A stretch of 64,000 nucleotides of DNA. It comes from Rhizophagus irregularis. Its lineage: Eukaryota > Glomeromycota > Glomeromycetes > Glomerales > Glomeraceae. The notes below the pieces were generated by a model, which saw only the letters and a program-made list of their open reading frames with translations, was not told the origin of the DNA and ran no database searches. Positions 21,850 through 33,793 of the stretch are shown here, in pieces. The stretch is taken from the NCBI RefSeq assembly GCF_026210795.1, contig NC_089433.1, forward strand, positions 4,613,001-4,677,000. Reading direction: 5' to 3'. The position numbers were made by a program, and so were the translations under genes. How positions within the stretch are numbered: position 1 is the stretch's first letter; each line of letters begins with the position of its first letter.

Positions 21850-24800
21850 TGTGAAGGCCATTTGTCTCTTCATCTGAATTCCAACATATAAATGGGACCT
21901 GGATAGAAATTAAGGGATTGATGCCATAAGGTTTTTTAATTGTTAATATATTTTGGAAGAAGAATACCGTAATTATACATATTATAGAATAATAGTTAAA
22001 CATTTTCAAAATAATATAAAAAAAGAATACTAAATTACTAAAAAATGAACTAATATTGGATTATCATAAGTAAAAGTAAAACATAGAATGGCTTGAGGAT
22101 ATTATGACTTATTGGCAAAATATTATCACTAAAAATTGCTTTCATTATTATTTATTCACTATTTATGAAAATCTAGTTAAATCTCACTCTCAGTCTCTCA
22201 CTCACTCCTGTTAATATTATTGATTTTTAACATATCTAATTCACCACTATTAAATATTATAATAACTTCACATTTAAGGTTAATTAGTAAAAAAGCATTA
22301 CTTTTTTTATTATAATATCTGAGATAAATTCTTATAATTACTATATTCTTCTTCCAAAGTATATTATTAAATAATTGTAAGATTATTTCGAAATAGTATA
22401 TTACATTAATTCAATTAACAGAATGGGATTGAGAAATCTACAAAATTGCTTCTATAGAAAGTAATATCCTGGTGTATTTGAAATTTGGATCACTGATGAG
22501 CAAATGGGTTAACAAAAACTTTGATGGATTTAAGAGAGCTTATAGATTTTGGAAAAGAAGATAAAAAAATGAAAGACTTTTTTTATTAAACTTTCTTTAT
22601 AATTTACTTGGTTTTTAATGAACTATTTAATTTACAATTAACAAGCTCAAACAAAAATTAGCAATAGATAAATAGGGTTTTATGATTAGAATGGTTTTTT
22701 ATAATGCAACTTAAAATTCCTTATTGCATTATTTTTATTTATACCAAAAAAGTGTATAATAGTCATAATTGTTTCTAAAAGGACTATTCTTTCTCTGTTA
22801 ATAACATCCAATATTTTTACTATTTCCATTATTATTAATATGGTTGCTTGTCACTCTCACATTTCTAAAAAAATCAAAGGACTGCATTAAGAACAATGAA
22901 TGATGACTGTAAAATTTCTAAAAAGTAGTTAGGTTCATGGAAGTATTTCTTTAAAATATTAAAAAATCTTTATGGAGTTTTAAATTTTATAAAGTATTTA
23001 AAGACTAAAAAGAACAGAAATTTAATGAAAAATATTCCTTTATTTTATATTAAAGGCGAAGATCCTATTAATAATAAAAATGAGGATGAAGAAGGCAAAT
23101 ATCAATCTATCAAAATTCAAACAATTGGATAATGGTTTTATTGAATTAAATAGTCATAAATATGGCTAATGTCAGCTAAATTTCTTAATTTTATAAGACT
23201 TTTCACAGACTTATTTAGGAAATTTTGACTGAATAAAGACATTTGTACTCAGTTTAAAAAGTGAATAGGAAATGGTGCATTTATATTTTGTTAGAAATAA
23301 TAATTCAGTCATTAATTTGACAAAACTTACTGTGGTAGTCTGGTAGTAGATTCATTAACCAGAGAATTCAAAGGAAAAAGTTATAGTCACCAAATTGGAG
23401 CTTTTCAAATTTTATGAATTTAAATTCTATTTATTAGTTTTTTAATTGATTTCAAAAATCAAAACTGCTTTTAATTATTGATATTTTAATTTTCTTACAT
23501 CACATTTTTATGGAGTAACTAAACGTATAAGCCTGCCTTTCTTGAAGTAAAACTAAATAAAATAGATATTGTTAAAGCTTACAAGTTAAAATACATTAAA
23601 AGAAATTTGAAACAGAACTTTAGAATCAATAATAAAAGAAAATAGTTGATGCATTCAGATGCATCATATATCCATTATAAGTATCTTGTGCAATCATTTT
23701 ATAAAACACGTTGTTATAGAGCACAAATTCCTTTAAAAAGAAAAGACATGGATGACTAGTTTTTTAGATTTCTTATTTACCATTTATGAAATAGTTAATT
23801 TTTTGAATTAAAATTTTAATTAAAAAATAATTTTTATATATTATAGATTTGCATTTCTGAAAATATCAAAAAATAGATAAATTAATTAACAAACTTTCAA
23901 AAAAAAAGCAAGATTCTGCTTGAGCACAGCAGAAAGACAGAGCATAGCGAGTAAGGTTTGGAGTTATTGGAGAACGAATGGGAAAGAAGCCTGACATCAT
24001 GGGAATGATGAAGCAAGAGGAAAAGGTTGGTGACTTAAATATACATATTCTTTTTTTTTTTAGTATTAACTCAAAAAATATTTTTTTTCTTAAAGGGCTC
24101 AAATAATCAACATTGAAGATAAATAATTTAACAACTTCAGATTTAAGTTCTATTTTTTAAAAAAATTTTGTATTTTTTTTGAATATTTTTTATTTTTTAA
24201 ATAGTGCATTTATATTTTGTCAGAAATGATGATTCAGTTATTAATTTAACAAAACTTACTGTAGTGGATTCATGCCTCATGATTATAAAATATATTTAAA
24301 TGGAAAATTAATATTCAAAATATTTATTAAGAAACATATTGAGGATTTAGATATGTTGGTTTTAAAGGATAATTATAATTTTACATTTTTGTTAAAAATG
24401 TCTGATTTGTTTTGGGTTAGTTAAATTATTTAAAACATATAAAATAGTTAATATAGTTACAATACAGAACTTATTAATGAATTAATTAGGAAGTTATTAT
24501 TAGGCTTTAAGATATTAATATGGGAGCCTAGAAATGAATTACAAATAAGAAAAGAGAAAAAGCATAATATCAGTAACAAAGATAAAATAAAGAAGTCAAG
24601 TGGAATAAAATCGTACATAGAAAATGCTGAGGCACTTCATAGTAGAGAAGCCTGAGAAGGTGAATGGAATAAATGGAATGATATTTCTTTCCATTGTGGT
24701 GGGCATTGGTCAAACTTTTAGGCGGATCTTGACGGTCACCTAGAAATTTTGGTTGCATCAATTATTGATAATGATACAGCCATGATATAGGTGATAGATC

Positions 24801-27432
24801 AACTTTTTCTTTGGAGGAGTAGTCTTGTCTCATATGAAATAAGAAAAAAACAAACTTTTATAAGATCTAAAAATAAGCATATTATTGGTTGAATGTATGT
24901 AAGTTAGCAATGTTATAATATGACAAGGCCACATCTATAAAAATAAATAAAAAAAAAATATTCAAAATATTTAATTAAAAACAGTAGCTGTGGCAAAGTA
25001 AAAATTCTCATTACTAAAGCTTTCATACACTACTTGGTCTTTTAGTATTAATTCAAAAAAATATTTTTTTTCCAAATAATCAACACTAAAGATAAATAAT
25101 TCAGAAAATTCAAATTTATGTATATTTTTATATTTTTATAATTTTTTATATTTTTATTTTTTTTTATATTTTTATATTTTTTATATTTTTTAAGAGTTTA
25201 TTCATTACCTCATTATATGATTATTATTTTAGTTAAAATTTGAAAACTTTTTTTGTAAATACTTTGTAAATCTTTTAAAAATATTTTATTTACATAATGA
25301 AAATAATAAATATCAGGAAATTTTTATTTGAAAATACAATATTATAAATACAATTATGGGAACAGAAAAGTCTCACAAAATTTTTATGGATTTTAACATT
25401 ATAAGAATTTTAGCATTAAGTAATAAGTTAATCAAGAATGCTAAAGGAAATAATGTGTTATAGGATTGTTTTGAAAAACATGAGATACATTAGAAACTTC
25501 TTTATAGGCTTTTCATCTTCTCAGTGTAAAAAGATTAGCACTGTATTAGAAGATATCTTGCAACTCGTATTGACAAAGCTGAAGTAGACAGAGTAGTGGG
25601 TGTTACTAATTTCACATTTTCTGTTACACTCCCACAGCCCATAGCAGATAGCTTTTTATTATTTTTATTATTTTCTTTTTAGTTTTCCACATAACTATTT
25701 TTTGTTTGGTATAATTTCCCACCTTACCTCCCCTATTCCTACTAACTTTTTTCTTTATCTTTAGTTTACTATATCAGATATTAGATACCGTATGACTAGA
25801 GAATGGTGCCAAGTTATAATAGATTTAGACAATGTATAAACGATAGATAGTTTTATTATTAGTTTAAAGATGGCAATTTTATAGTGTAATTTAAGCAATA
25901 CTGGCCAGAAATTGGAAATAATCAGACAATAAATTTTATTATTGAAAAAAGTTTCTGGAAATTATTATTATTTTTTGCAATAAATTTACTGTGCATGCAT
26001 ATACTTGCTAGCTAGTTCACAGCATAGTTTTAACACTTTAGTTAATCAGGCAGCAATAAATGCTGTGAATTGAAAAAACTAAGAAGTTATATACCAAATC
26101 CAGAATTTGTAAAATTTTCTTATAACAAATTTTAAAGAAATATTTAAAATTTAGAATGCCTAAGAAATTTCTTCCAAATATTAATAACTTATTATTATAT
26201 GGATAAAGTTTAATCACTACATATCTTCAGTAGAAATGAAAACATATTGAAAGAAAACTAACAGTCAAAAACTAATCATGGCATTCGAAGCAAAACTAAT
26301 CGATGCTTTGAAATAATAAAATAATAAAAATGTTGATATAAAAATATAATTATTAGGGACTTAGGGTATTAATTTACATGATCGGCAGTAATAGTAATAT
26401 AGTATTACAGATGACACAAATTTCGAAAAAAAAAAAATTTTTTTTTTTACTTGTTTCGACTTGAGAGATCTCTTTCGTTATAGACAAAGATAAGCAAAAA
26501 TTTTTACTTCATACAATAAAATAAAATAAATAATTGTTAAAATACAAATTATCGATCTATACCGATATAAAGGAGTGACATTGTTTATTGTGTTCCAAAG
26601 TACATTTCGAGCTCTATAATGTGGTACTGATTGCTTTTATAAAAGTTTAATTTATTTAAGTAAAATCTCTTGACTTCACTTAATCAAAATAAAATCAGCT
26701 TATCTGAAATCCGCAATAACCATCTCATTAAATAATGCCACCATAAAAAATAACGATTAAAAATAAATAAAATAAATTCAATTTTGAGGATATTTACAAA
26801 TTCTTTAACTTAAAATACTGTTTCTTATAAAATGTACAATTTAAATATTTTAGCATTTGAAATTTTAAAGTATTATACTTTATAACTTATGAGTATCATT
26901 AATATTTTTAAAGCCTTAATATATATCATTTTTAATAAATTATAAACTAATCTTTGCACATTTTTTACAATACAACGTACATTAGAGATAACGTATTCGC
27001 CAAAATTTACAAATAAAAGAAATTGGCACCCATACATTTCCTCATCTATTATTTTAATGAACGTATTGACTAAATTATAATCAATGAAGACACCAAATTA
27101 AGCAAATAAAACGTTTATACAAGAAATTAAAGACCGTGAAAGTTAGAAAGCATCACTTTAGACTAAAGGCCTTGAGATAGTTGCAATAGTTATGGCTTGT
27201 GAAATTTAATAGAACAGAAATAATTCATCTAAAAAAGTGAAGTGTAAGATAATTAAAACTAATATTGTTGAATATATAGAGAAAAATCCATTAAAATGCT
27301 TTCTATATATCTGAATTATTCTTCAACTCTACAAATAGTTACTGGAAGAATGTAATATAAAATAATATAAACGACTTAAGAAACTTATATTTGTATATTT
27401 TCGATTTTTTATAATTACATGTAAAATTAATT
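21850..27432. other. Decayed repeat-rich DNA without intact genes
   Basis: The stretch is very AT-rich, with many short frames, none supported. SEESDLEHLISRMRKKLNLK (21700-21765, just outside) and some scraps at 22430-22560 look like further retroelement debris. ATTTATATTTTGT(T/C)AGAAAT plus a following AATTCAGT(C/T)A block occurs at about 23280 and again at about 24207, so a short segment is duplicated. Simple TTTTTATATTT repeats lie at 25110-25195. Confidence 0.35.
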
Positions 27433-28982
27433 TTATTCTCTCTCTTTAATTTGAAATACTTCATAGTCTTCTATTGAAAATTCATTTCCGGTATCTCTGA
27501 TCTTTTTTTCATAAAAGAACTTTTGATACCGAATATTATAATTTACAAACTCACCAGTAGCTCTTATAATAATGTCTGTGCCAAAACATGGACCACGTTT
27601 AGCGCCATAATTCAATGCATGTTCTGTATCTTTAATATTACTAATAATTGCACTTTTAATATCCTTTTCTTTAAAAGAAAAAACAAAACTATGTTTTGTT
27701 TTTCCCCAATTATCTGAAGAGCTCCACATTATCGGATTATAACCACCAATAATTTCTTCTGTTCCTTCTACTTTAATAAAGGTAATGGTATTATACTTAT
27801 CATCACATAATTCATGAAATTTTTTAGGTGTAAATCCATCTCGGCTTCCTCTTAATAATAATTGAAATTTATACGGTAAATATAATTCTCTTAAATGATC
27901 AAATCTGCTATTGTTAATAACTGTTTTATCAATCCATTTCAAAATAGTTGAGGCAATTTCTAAAGTAACAATTTTTGTATCAATAATGCTCTCAATTCTA
28001 ATATTTCTAGGAAATAAAATGCTGTCATTTGGTTCACTTTTAGGATCCAAATGAGATTTTAATAAATCTTCATAAAGTTGATGATTTAAGAGTCTTTTAT
28101 AGGGACGAACTTTTTCTAAAAAATCTTTGGATGATAAACTAAAAAATCTAATTAATGATAAACAATGTTGTAAAACATTTTTCATTGCTTTGAAATCATC
28201 ATTCGACCAAGTATTAGGATCTGGAATAAGTGTATGATTTTGTGCGAGACCCCATTTTAATACATGTTCCCAAACCTCAATTTCTTTCATTTGTAAATCA
28301 TCTCTTTTAATAAGTTGAACTAAAGATTTTTCAGGAAGAGAGGTGAAATCAAGTGATTTAAATATTTTCTCTGGAGATTTTACCATAAAATCCGTACAAA
28401 ATTGTTGAAGTTCTAATAAAGAATTTGATTGAAAGCTTGTTCTATGAATAAGTTCAAAATGTTGTTCCATCCATTCGGTTTTATTTTCAATTAAATATTT
28501 TTGTAAATAATCAACTAATTCTTGAAGTAGAAGCTCATCCGCAGCTAATAATAGATTGAGAATCTCCGAAGTGTCTTGTCCATTCAATGAAATAATACCA
28601 CCATAAATATACCTATACAAAAAATTTGAATTTCGAATTTGAAAAATTTGAAATAATTTGAATATTTAAAAATTTGGGATTATGTTATTACATATAAATT
28701 TATTGTATACAAAGTTACAAACTCTTACTTTAAAATAATCTGAAAGATTTCAGGCGATATGTTTGATAATTTAATATGAGCCAAAGAATTATCCCTATTT
28801 TTTTTATTAGAAGCCAAAGTTCGTCGTAAATATGGAGAACGGTAACACAAAATATTCATATGAGCACGAAAGATTTTTACATTAGGATCCTCTCCAACTT
28901 CAATTGTTATATCGTAATATTCATCATCATCTAATAATTCAATATAGTTTTTACTTAATTTTGAAAAAAATTGGGTAGACAT
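27433..28982 (-). CDS. BTB/BACK/TLDc protein, two exons
   Basis: Exon 1 is 28982-28729, the intron 28728-28613 (GTAAGA...TATAG, 116 bp) and exon 2 28612-27433, giving 477 residues. The split codon (AA|G) joins IILK to YIYGG. Residues about 20-120 form a BTB/POZ fold (YYDITIEVG, FRAHMNILCYRSPYLRRTL, SPEIFQIILKYIYGG), which dimerises and often binds Cullin-3. Residues about 125-220 are a BACK helical region (EVWEHVLKWGLAQN). A C-terminal TLDc domain (about 300-473) shows GSRDGFTPKKFHELCD, IGGYNPIMWSS, SFVFSF, a GPCFG motif and the closing FSIEDYEVFQI. Family members are proposed substrate adaptors or oxidation-resistance-like proteins; the specific role is unknown. The frame is intact. It lies head to head with a paralogue at 36987. 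Confidence 0.92.
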
Positions 28983-30539
28983 TTTGTCTTTTTTTTTTTT
29001 AAAAAAAAGCGGTTCAATTTAAATGTTGTACTCCGTACCTCGTTTCACAATGAGATTTAAATTTATTGCGTCATTGATGATCATCTCTTAAGAATCTACA
29101 TTTTTTATCATACATTACCAAGTACTGTTAGAAAGTCTGAAGAATTTGGTTAACTGATTTGAGCTCTGATGGAAATATCTTATTCTTAACCGTTGATAAT
29201 CAATAGTATTGTAGAGCTTGTGCCCGTCATAAAGACGTTTGCCACCACAAGCTACAAAATAAACCTTTATTTAATTTGATAAAAATTATAACAGTTCCCG
29301 AGTTTCAAAATAAAAATAAGAGTTAATAATAAAATGAAAAATTCAAGAAAGAAAATTAATTCTCAATAACTTCAAAACAAAAATTCTAAATTCTATTTTT
29401 ATAATCAGATCGCATTAATAAATAAACAATTTCTAAATTCTAAAGTTTAATCACGAGCCTGTAGAGGGTAAACAAATTTATCACAATAAAATATAAATAA
29501 CCAATAAAAACCCAGAATAGTTTTACGTCATTACGGACGCAGTACATTTAAAACTGTCTGTTTTTTACTCTAAAATATAATACTACGCCCCAAAATTAAT
29601 AATTTCACAATATAATAATATTTCGACCGATTATTGAGCTCAAATTTAATTATTTAATTTTTTAAAAATTAAAAAATTTAATATCACTATTAATAATAAC
29701 TAATCATATTACCAAAAAAAATAATAATAAGCATTTACATGAACATAAATTAATCTTGAAGATTGCGAGTCATATTTTTCGATTTCATTTAGTTGGTGAA
29801 ACCTTAATACAAAATATACAATAAATATATTCAGTATCGATAAAAGTCCTATTTTAAACCTTGCATCTTTTTGCAAGGCAAAGATTATTTTTAAATATTT
29901 ACAAATACAGTAACAGAAGAAATATACTTTTATTACAAATTTCTTAATCTTTATTTAAATCGATAAATAAAAATTTATACGTGGTAAAAGACCGTTAAAG
30001 TTAGGAATCATTAAACTTCCCCTGTGTTAAATCCCGAAATTTAGCCGGCATTATGACGTTATAAGGAATTAACCATTGTGGATTGTACACCGAAAAATCA
30101 GTATAGTAAAATAATATGGAGAAATATTATTTCAGAAGCAATCATTTATTTCTTATGAAATTTAATTATTGAAATGATTATAAGGTATTCAAAATAAAAA
30201 AATGCAAAGGTTAATTCAAGTCAATACTACTAAGAAAAAATATGGAAACAATAATATTTAAGATTATTTTATGAAAAAATATAATAAATATAAAATAATT
30301 TTGTACAATTCTTTTTAAATACGCTCTAAATTGTTGATATGTTGCATTAATTTAATACAATTTAATAATAAAGTATTGCACCCAAGAAATTATAACCATG
30401 TACACATTTGCATTTTTTTTTTGCAAAATAATTTGTCATTTTCGAACAAAATCCAATATCAAATTATTTCAATTTTCAATATATAGATACTACACTCATT
30501 TCCTTGTGATTTGATGTACTTTATAATCCAGACTCACTA
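28983..30539. other. Upstream region of the minus-strand BTB-TLDc gene
   Basis: No other gene is seen. A T-run faced by an A-run (about 28991-29005) lies in the probable 5' leader. CTTGCATCTTTTTGCAAG near 29861 is a small perfect hairpin. No TATA box is obvious within 100 bp of the start. Confidence 0.4.
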
Positions 30540-30726
30540 CTAGCACTTATTAATGATAATGTCATCGCCAAAATATGGACCATATCTATGGCAATAATAC
30601 ACAGCGTAAAATGTATTTCTTATATTACTAACAATTGCATTTTCAACATTATTATCTTTAAAAGAAAAAATAAAGCTGTCTTTAGTTATTCCCCACGAAT
30701 TAGAAGAATTCCATATAATCGGAATT
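30540..30726 (-). pseudogene. TLDc fragment, third BTB-TLDc copy
   Basis: The minus strand encodes PIIWNSSNSWGITKDSFIFS followed by FKDNNVENAIVSNIRN, then CHRYGPYFGDDIIINKC and a TAG at 30542-30540. This aligns with the middle of the TLDc domain of both neighbouring genes (IMWSSSDNWG, SFVFSFKEKD, GPCFGTDIII). The BTB, BACK and early TLDc parts and the last ~30 residues are absent, so it is a truncated relic. It lies 1.5 kb upstream of the intact minus-strand gene in the same orientation, consistent with an old tandem duplication. Confidence 0.8.
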
Positions 30727-31972
30727 TTTTTTTGTTAATGTAAACTGTTAATGTTTGTTAAGGTTACGAAAAGTAAGTCGGTTTATAAATCAACCAATTT
30801 AGGAAAATTTGAATAAGGCTTTTCTTGGCTTGTGTCATTTGTGTAATATAGATTTAAATGTGAGCTATACAGTCTATACACGTAAAGCATTGTATTCTTT
30901 ATTCGTGATATGATTGTTAATATCACAAAGTTTTTTTTTCAAAAAAAAAAAAGTTTTTTTTTTCATACGCCAACGAAAAAAATACAAATACTTATATTCT
31001 TTATATATAACATTTTACTAATCAAATTTTATTATTATTGTTATTTTTATTGTAATATTGTATAATAATTTAATTTTAAACAATTTTATTAATTGTCTTA
31101 CTAAGATGTATCTAATGATAGTAATTCCATATCTCTATGATTGAAAGGCATAAAGAAAATTAGCCAAATATCAACAAGATGAAAAAAAAAAATTAGCCGT
31201 CTAATCTTTTTTCCGTTTAGAAACTCTTTCTTCATCTCATTGGTGTTCCAAAATTGGTACTCGTTACAATTAAATGTAATACAAACAAAGATCTTTTATC
31301 TCGATTATTCTCAACAAATCAAAAAAATATATATATAATAGCGGGTGCAGTTTTTGTATAAGAATAAATGTCCCTATATATTTCAGGTTTACCATTTTTT
31401 TCAATAATATTTTTCTAGAAATTTCTTTCAATTAATACTAAATATTACAATGCGGTTAACATACAGTAAATATGCAAGATTAGCCAAATTTAGGCAACGG
31501 AACGTGTTAAATTAACACGTTTCGCTTTTATAGGGATTGATGACCTAACTATGGATGAAAAATTCTTAGATTATACGCAAATCAAAACTTTACTCTGTCT
31601 AATTTCACTATGATGGCGACGCATCTGTGTACCCTACCCCTATATATATATATTTCTGAGTCCTGTGCTTATAATGATAAAAAAATAATATTATAATATT
31701 TATAAAGTCATTTGTTATATAATATTTCGGTTATATGAACCGTCATTCTGTCGGCAAAACATTTGTCGGCGACAGGGAAATTTTATGAGTAGAAAATCTA
31801 ATATGCGAACATCTGAAATCATATGGAAATTCTGTTTCGCATTCGATTTAATAACGAAACCCTTTCCTTTAATAATGAAAGAACACGCATGCACCGTTTA
31901 TTTCTTTACACGTCATGCCCGATATGGCAAAAGTATGAATCTTGATAAGACAAGTGGTAGTAAAGAGCATAA
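30727..31972. other. Intergenic DNA upstream of the small secreted-peptide locus
   Basis: No supported gene. AACGTGTTAA, one A, then TTAACACGTT at 31501-31521 is a perfect 10-bp-arm palindrome. Long T and A runs lie near 30930-30962. A 67-codon frame at 31785-31988 overlaps the putative promoter and is not counted. Confidence 0.35.
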
Positions 31973-31980
31973 TATAAATA
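31973..31980 (+). promoter_or_regulatory. TATA box of the secreted-peptide locus
   Basis: TATAAATA stands 105 bp before the ATG at 32085 on the same strand, with an A-rich leader between. The spacing suits a TATA promoter with a leader of about 70-80 nt. Confidence 0.4.
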
Positions 31981-32084
31981 CACGTTAAGTTACGGCACTT
32001 TTTTCAAAAAAAAAAAAATTTTATTCAAAAAAAACAAAGAAATTTCTCTATAAAAAAAGAAGTGAAAACTATTAAAAAGGCAAA

Positions 32085-32790
32085 ATGAAGTTCAATATCT
32101 TCCTTCTCTTTTTGGTTATCTTCTCTGTTACCGCTTTAGCTGTACCAGTTGAATTGAATCATTATTGTAAGTATTTCCATTGTGGTTACTAAAATAATTA
32201 AATGTTAATTTTTTATTTCATTTTAATTAATAAATAGGTGATTATTGTAAGTATTACTCCTGTTCATTTCCGGTTGGTACAAGCTAAATCGAATCAACCA
32301 ACCGGACTGGAAATGAACCGGCCTATTATATTACACTCGATGTTATTATTAACTGAAAATATTAAACTTTAATTTTCCATTTACTTAATTTTAATTAAAT
32401 AATGTATAGACTGTAAGTATTCATCATTGTTGTTATTATTTTATGGTACCTATTTTTGAAAATACTAACTAATAAATTAATAAATAGGCTGTAAGTATCG
32501 GCTTTATATATAATAGTTATTACTGTATTATGTTTTTAAAATATTTAAAATTTAAAATATTTTACCTTTAAAATATATATATATATATACACATTAAATA
32601 CTAGGCTGGGGTAAGTTATTATATTTGATGTTTATTGTTTTAAAACAAATATTAACTTTTTTATCTTTCCTTTTATTTTTAAATAATAGAATGTAAGTGT
32701 TAACATTATTATTACACACAATGTTATTGTTCTTACAAAAATATTAATAAATGCCAATTTTTCTTTTATCACTTAAATAACAAATAGTTT
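32085..32790 (+). CDS. Small secreted peptide gene with a micro-exon array
   Basis: Exon 1 (32085-32166) encodes a textbook signal peptide (MKFNIFLLFLVIFSVTALA) and then VPVELNHY, ending in phase 1 at T|GTAAGT. Six further acceptor/donor pairs follow, each TAG then a few bases then GTAAG: 32238-32246 (9 nt), 32410-32412 (3), 32488-32490 (3), 32605-32610 (6), 32690-32692 (3) and 32788-32790 (3). All lengths are multiples of three, so phase is kept. Introns are 71, 163, 75, 114, 79 and 95 bp. Joined, they add C-D-Y-Y-C-C-W-E-F after NHY. No final exon was found: the last donor at 32791 has no clear acceptor before the ORF at 32867. Retention of intron 1 would instead stop after YCKYFHCGY. The product is presumably an extracellular peptide of unknown function. 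The alternatives are recursive splice sites or a decaying tandem intron array. Confidence 0.55.
32262..32318. repeat. Strong hairpin inside intron 2 of the secreted-peptide locus
   Basis: GTTCATTTCCGGTTGGT (32262-32278) pairs with ACCAACC and GGAAATGAAC (32297-32318), leaving a 5-nt bulge and an 18-nt loop. It explains why this intron is about twice as long as most of the others. If the intron is retained, the left arm encodes the peptide tail CSFPVGTS before a stop. Confidence 0.75.
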
Positions 32791-32866
32791 GTAAGTATCT
32801 TCATTACCATTAGTATTACAAAAATATAAAAATTTTTTATTTTTTCTTATTAAAACACTAATAAAT

Positions 32867-33793
32867 ATGGAGTCATACCGAGGGCAAGAGGAGTTCGAGG
32901 AACATCTCTTAAAAGAAGTCAAGTCTTTTGTGGGCAAAAATTTTACAAAAGCCAACTCTAGGCATAAAGACGAGTTAGAGGATATTTTCGACAAAATATT
33001 TTTCAGGACGCTAAAAACACATAGGCTACTAGTGGAAATAAGTAATATTACTGGCATAAAAGGTGAAACCATAGAAATAATAGCCAGGAGTATACTGAGG
33101 TTCGCATATAGAGAACATGATAATGATGTCAAAAGAATTGGAAACCAGAATATTCGCCTTCGTTCATGGCTGCGGCAGGCGCAGCAAAAACCTTCAACAC
33201 ATGATACACATCTAGATAAAGAAATAGAATGCGAGTTAAAAACACCAATCAAAAACGTCTCGAAACAAAGAAAAACGCCAAAAAATAAAAAACGTGAAAA
33301 AAAATTAGTTAAGGAAATTGTGCTCCCAACAAAAGTCGATCAGTTATCGATCCAAAAAAATTCTGGGGCTCAAAGTACAACATCACGTGACATATTATTT
33401 TACGACATACCATCAAGATATAGTGAGGAAGAGGTGGTCAATGCCATAAAACAGTTAGGCGAGGTACATAGAATTAGGATCAAAAAACATTACAAATACC
33501 AATCAGTAAGAGCGGACATATCATTATTGGAAGACTATGAGAACTCCTTCTTGAAAGGAGCGTGGAAGGAGAAAGTTTTAATAGGAAGCAACGAAAAAAA
33601 TAAAAAAATCATTGACATTCGTTGGTTCAAAGGAGACAGGACAGTTAAAGATATAAAAGAAAAATGCAAATGGAAAGCTTACAAAGTAATTCGGATGAAT
33701 TACTACCAAGATATAGCGAGAAAAAATTATACTTTTGAGTATGGAAAAATAGCTCGTTTTGGAAATAAAGACAGTTTTCTTGGCATACTTTAA
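32867..33793 (+). CDS. RRM-like nucleic-acid-binding protein, first ORF
   Basis: A 308-residue intact frame. Residues 1-110 are helical and charged (KNFTKANSRHKDELEDIFDK), and 115-160 are Lys-rich and probably disordered or nuclear-targeting. Residues about 175-255 resemble an RNA recognition motif: ILFYDIPSRY as an RNP2-like first strand, EEEVVNAIKQLGEV as helix 1, and a YQSVRADISL strand in the RNP1 place. Base composition is more balanced than in the surroundings. Proteins of this style are highly repeated in Rhizophagus-type genomes and may be ORF1 of a non-LTR retrotransposon or a derived gene. That is inference, since no reverse transcriptase is present here. The final 35 bp overlap the next frame. 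The start lies where an eighth TAATAAATAG-type acceptor would be expected. Confidence 0.6.
   Translation: MESYRGQEEFEEHLLKEVKSFVGKNFTKANSRHKDELEDIFDKIFFRTLKTHRLLVEISNITGIKGETIEIIARSILRFAYREHDNDVKRIGNQNIRLRSWLRQAQQKPSTHDTHLDKEIECELKTPIKNVSKQRKTPKNKKREKKLVKEIVLPTKVDQLSIQKNSGAQSTTSRDILFYDIPSRYSEEEVVNAIKQLGEVHRIRIKKHYKYQSVRADISLLEDYENSFLKGAWKEKVLIGSNEKNKKIIDIRWFKGDRTVKDIKEKCKWKAYKVIRMNYYQDIARKNYTFEYGKIARFGNKDSFLGIL

Noticed and set aside
32791-33793. Splicing the last micro-exon into the RRM-like ORF
   Set aside because: The only nearby acceptor (TATGGAG|TCAT) would enter a different frame from the RRM-like protein.
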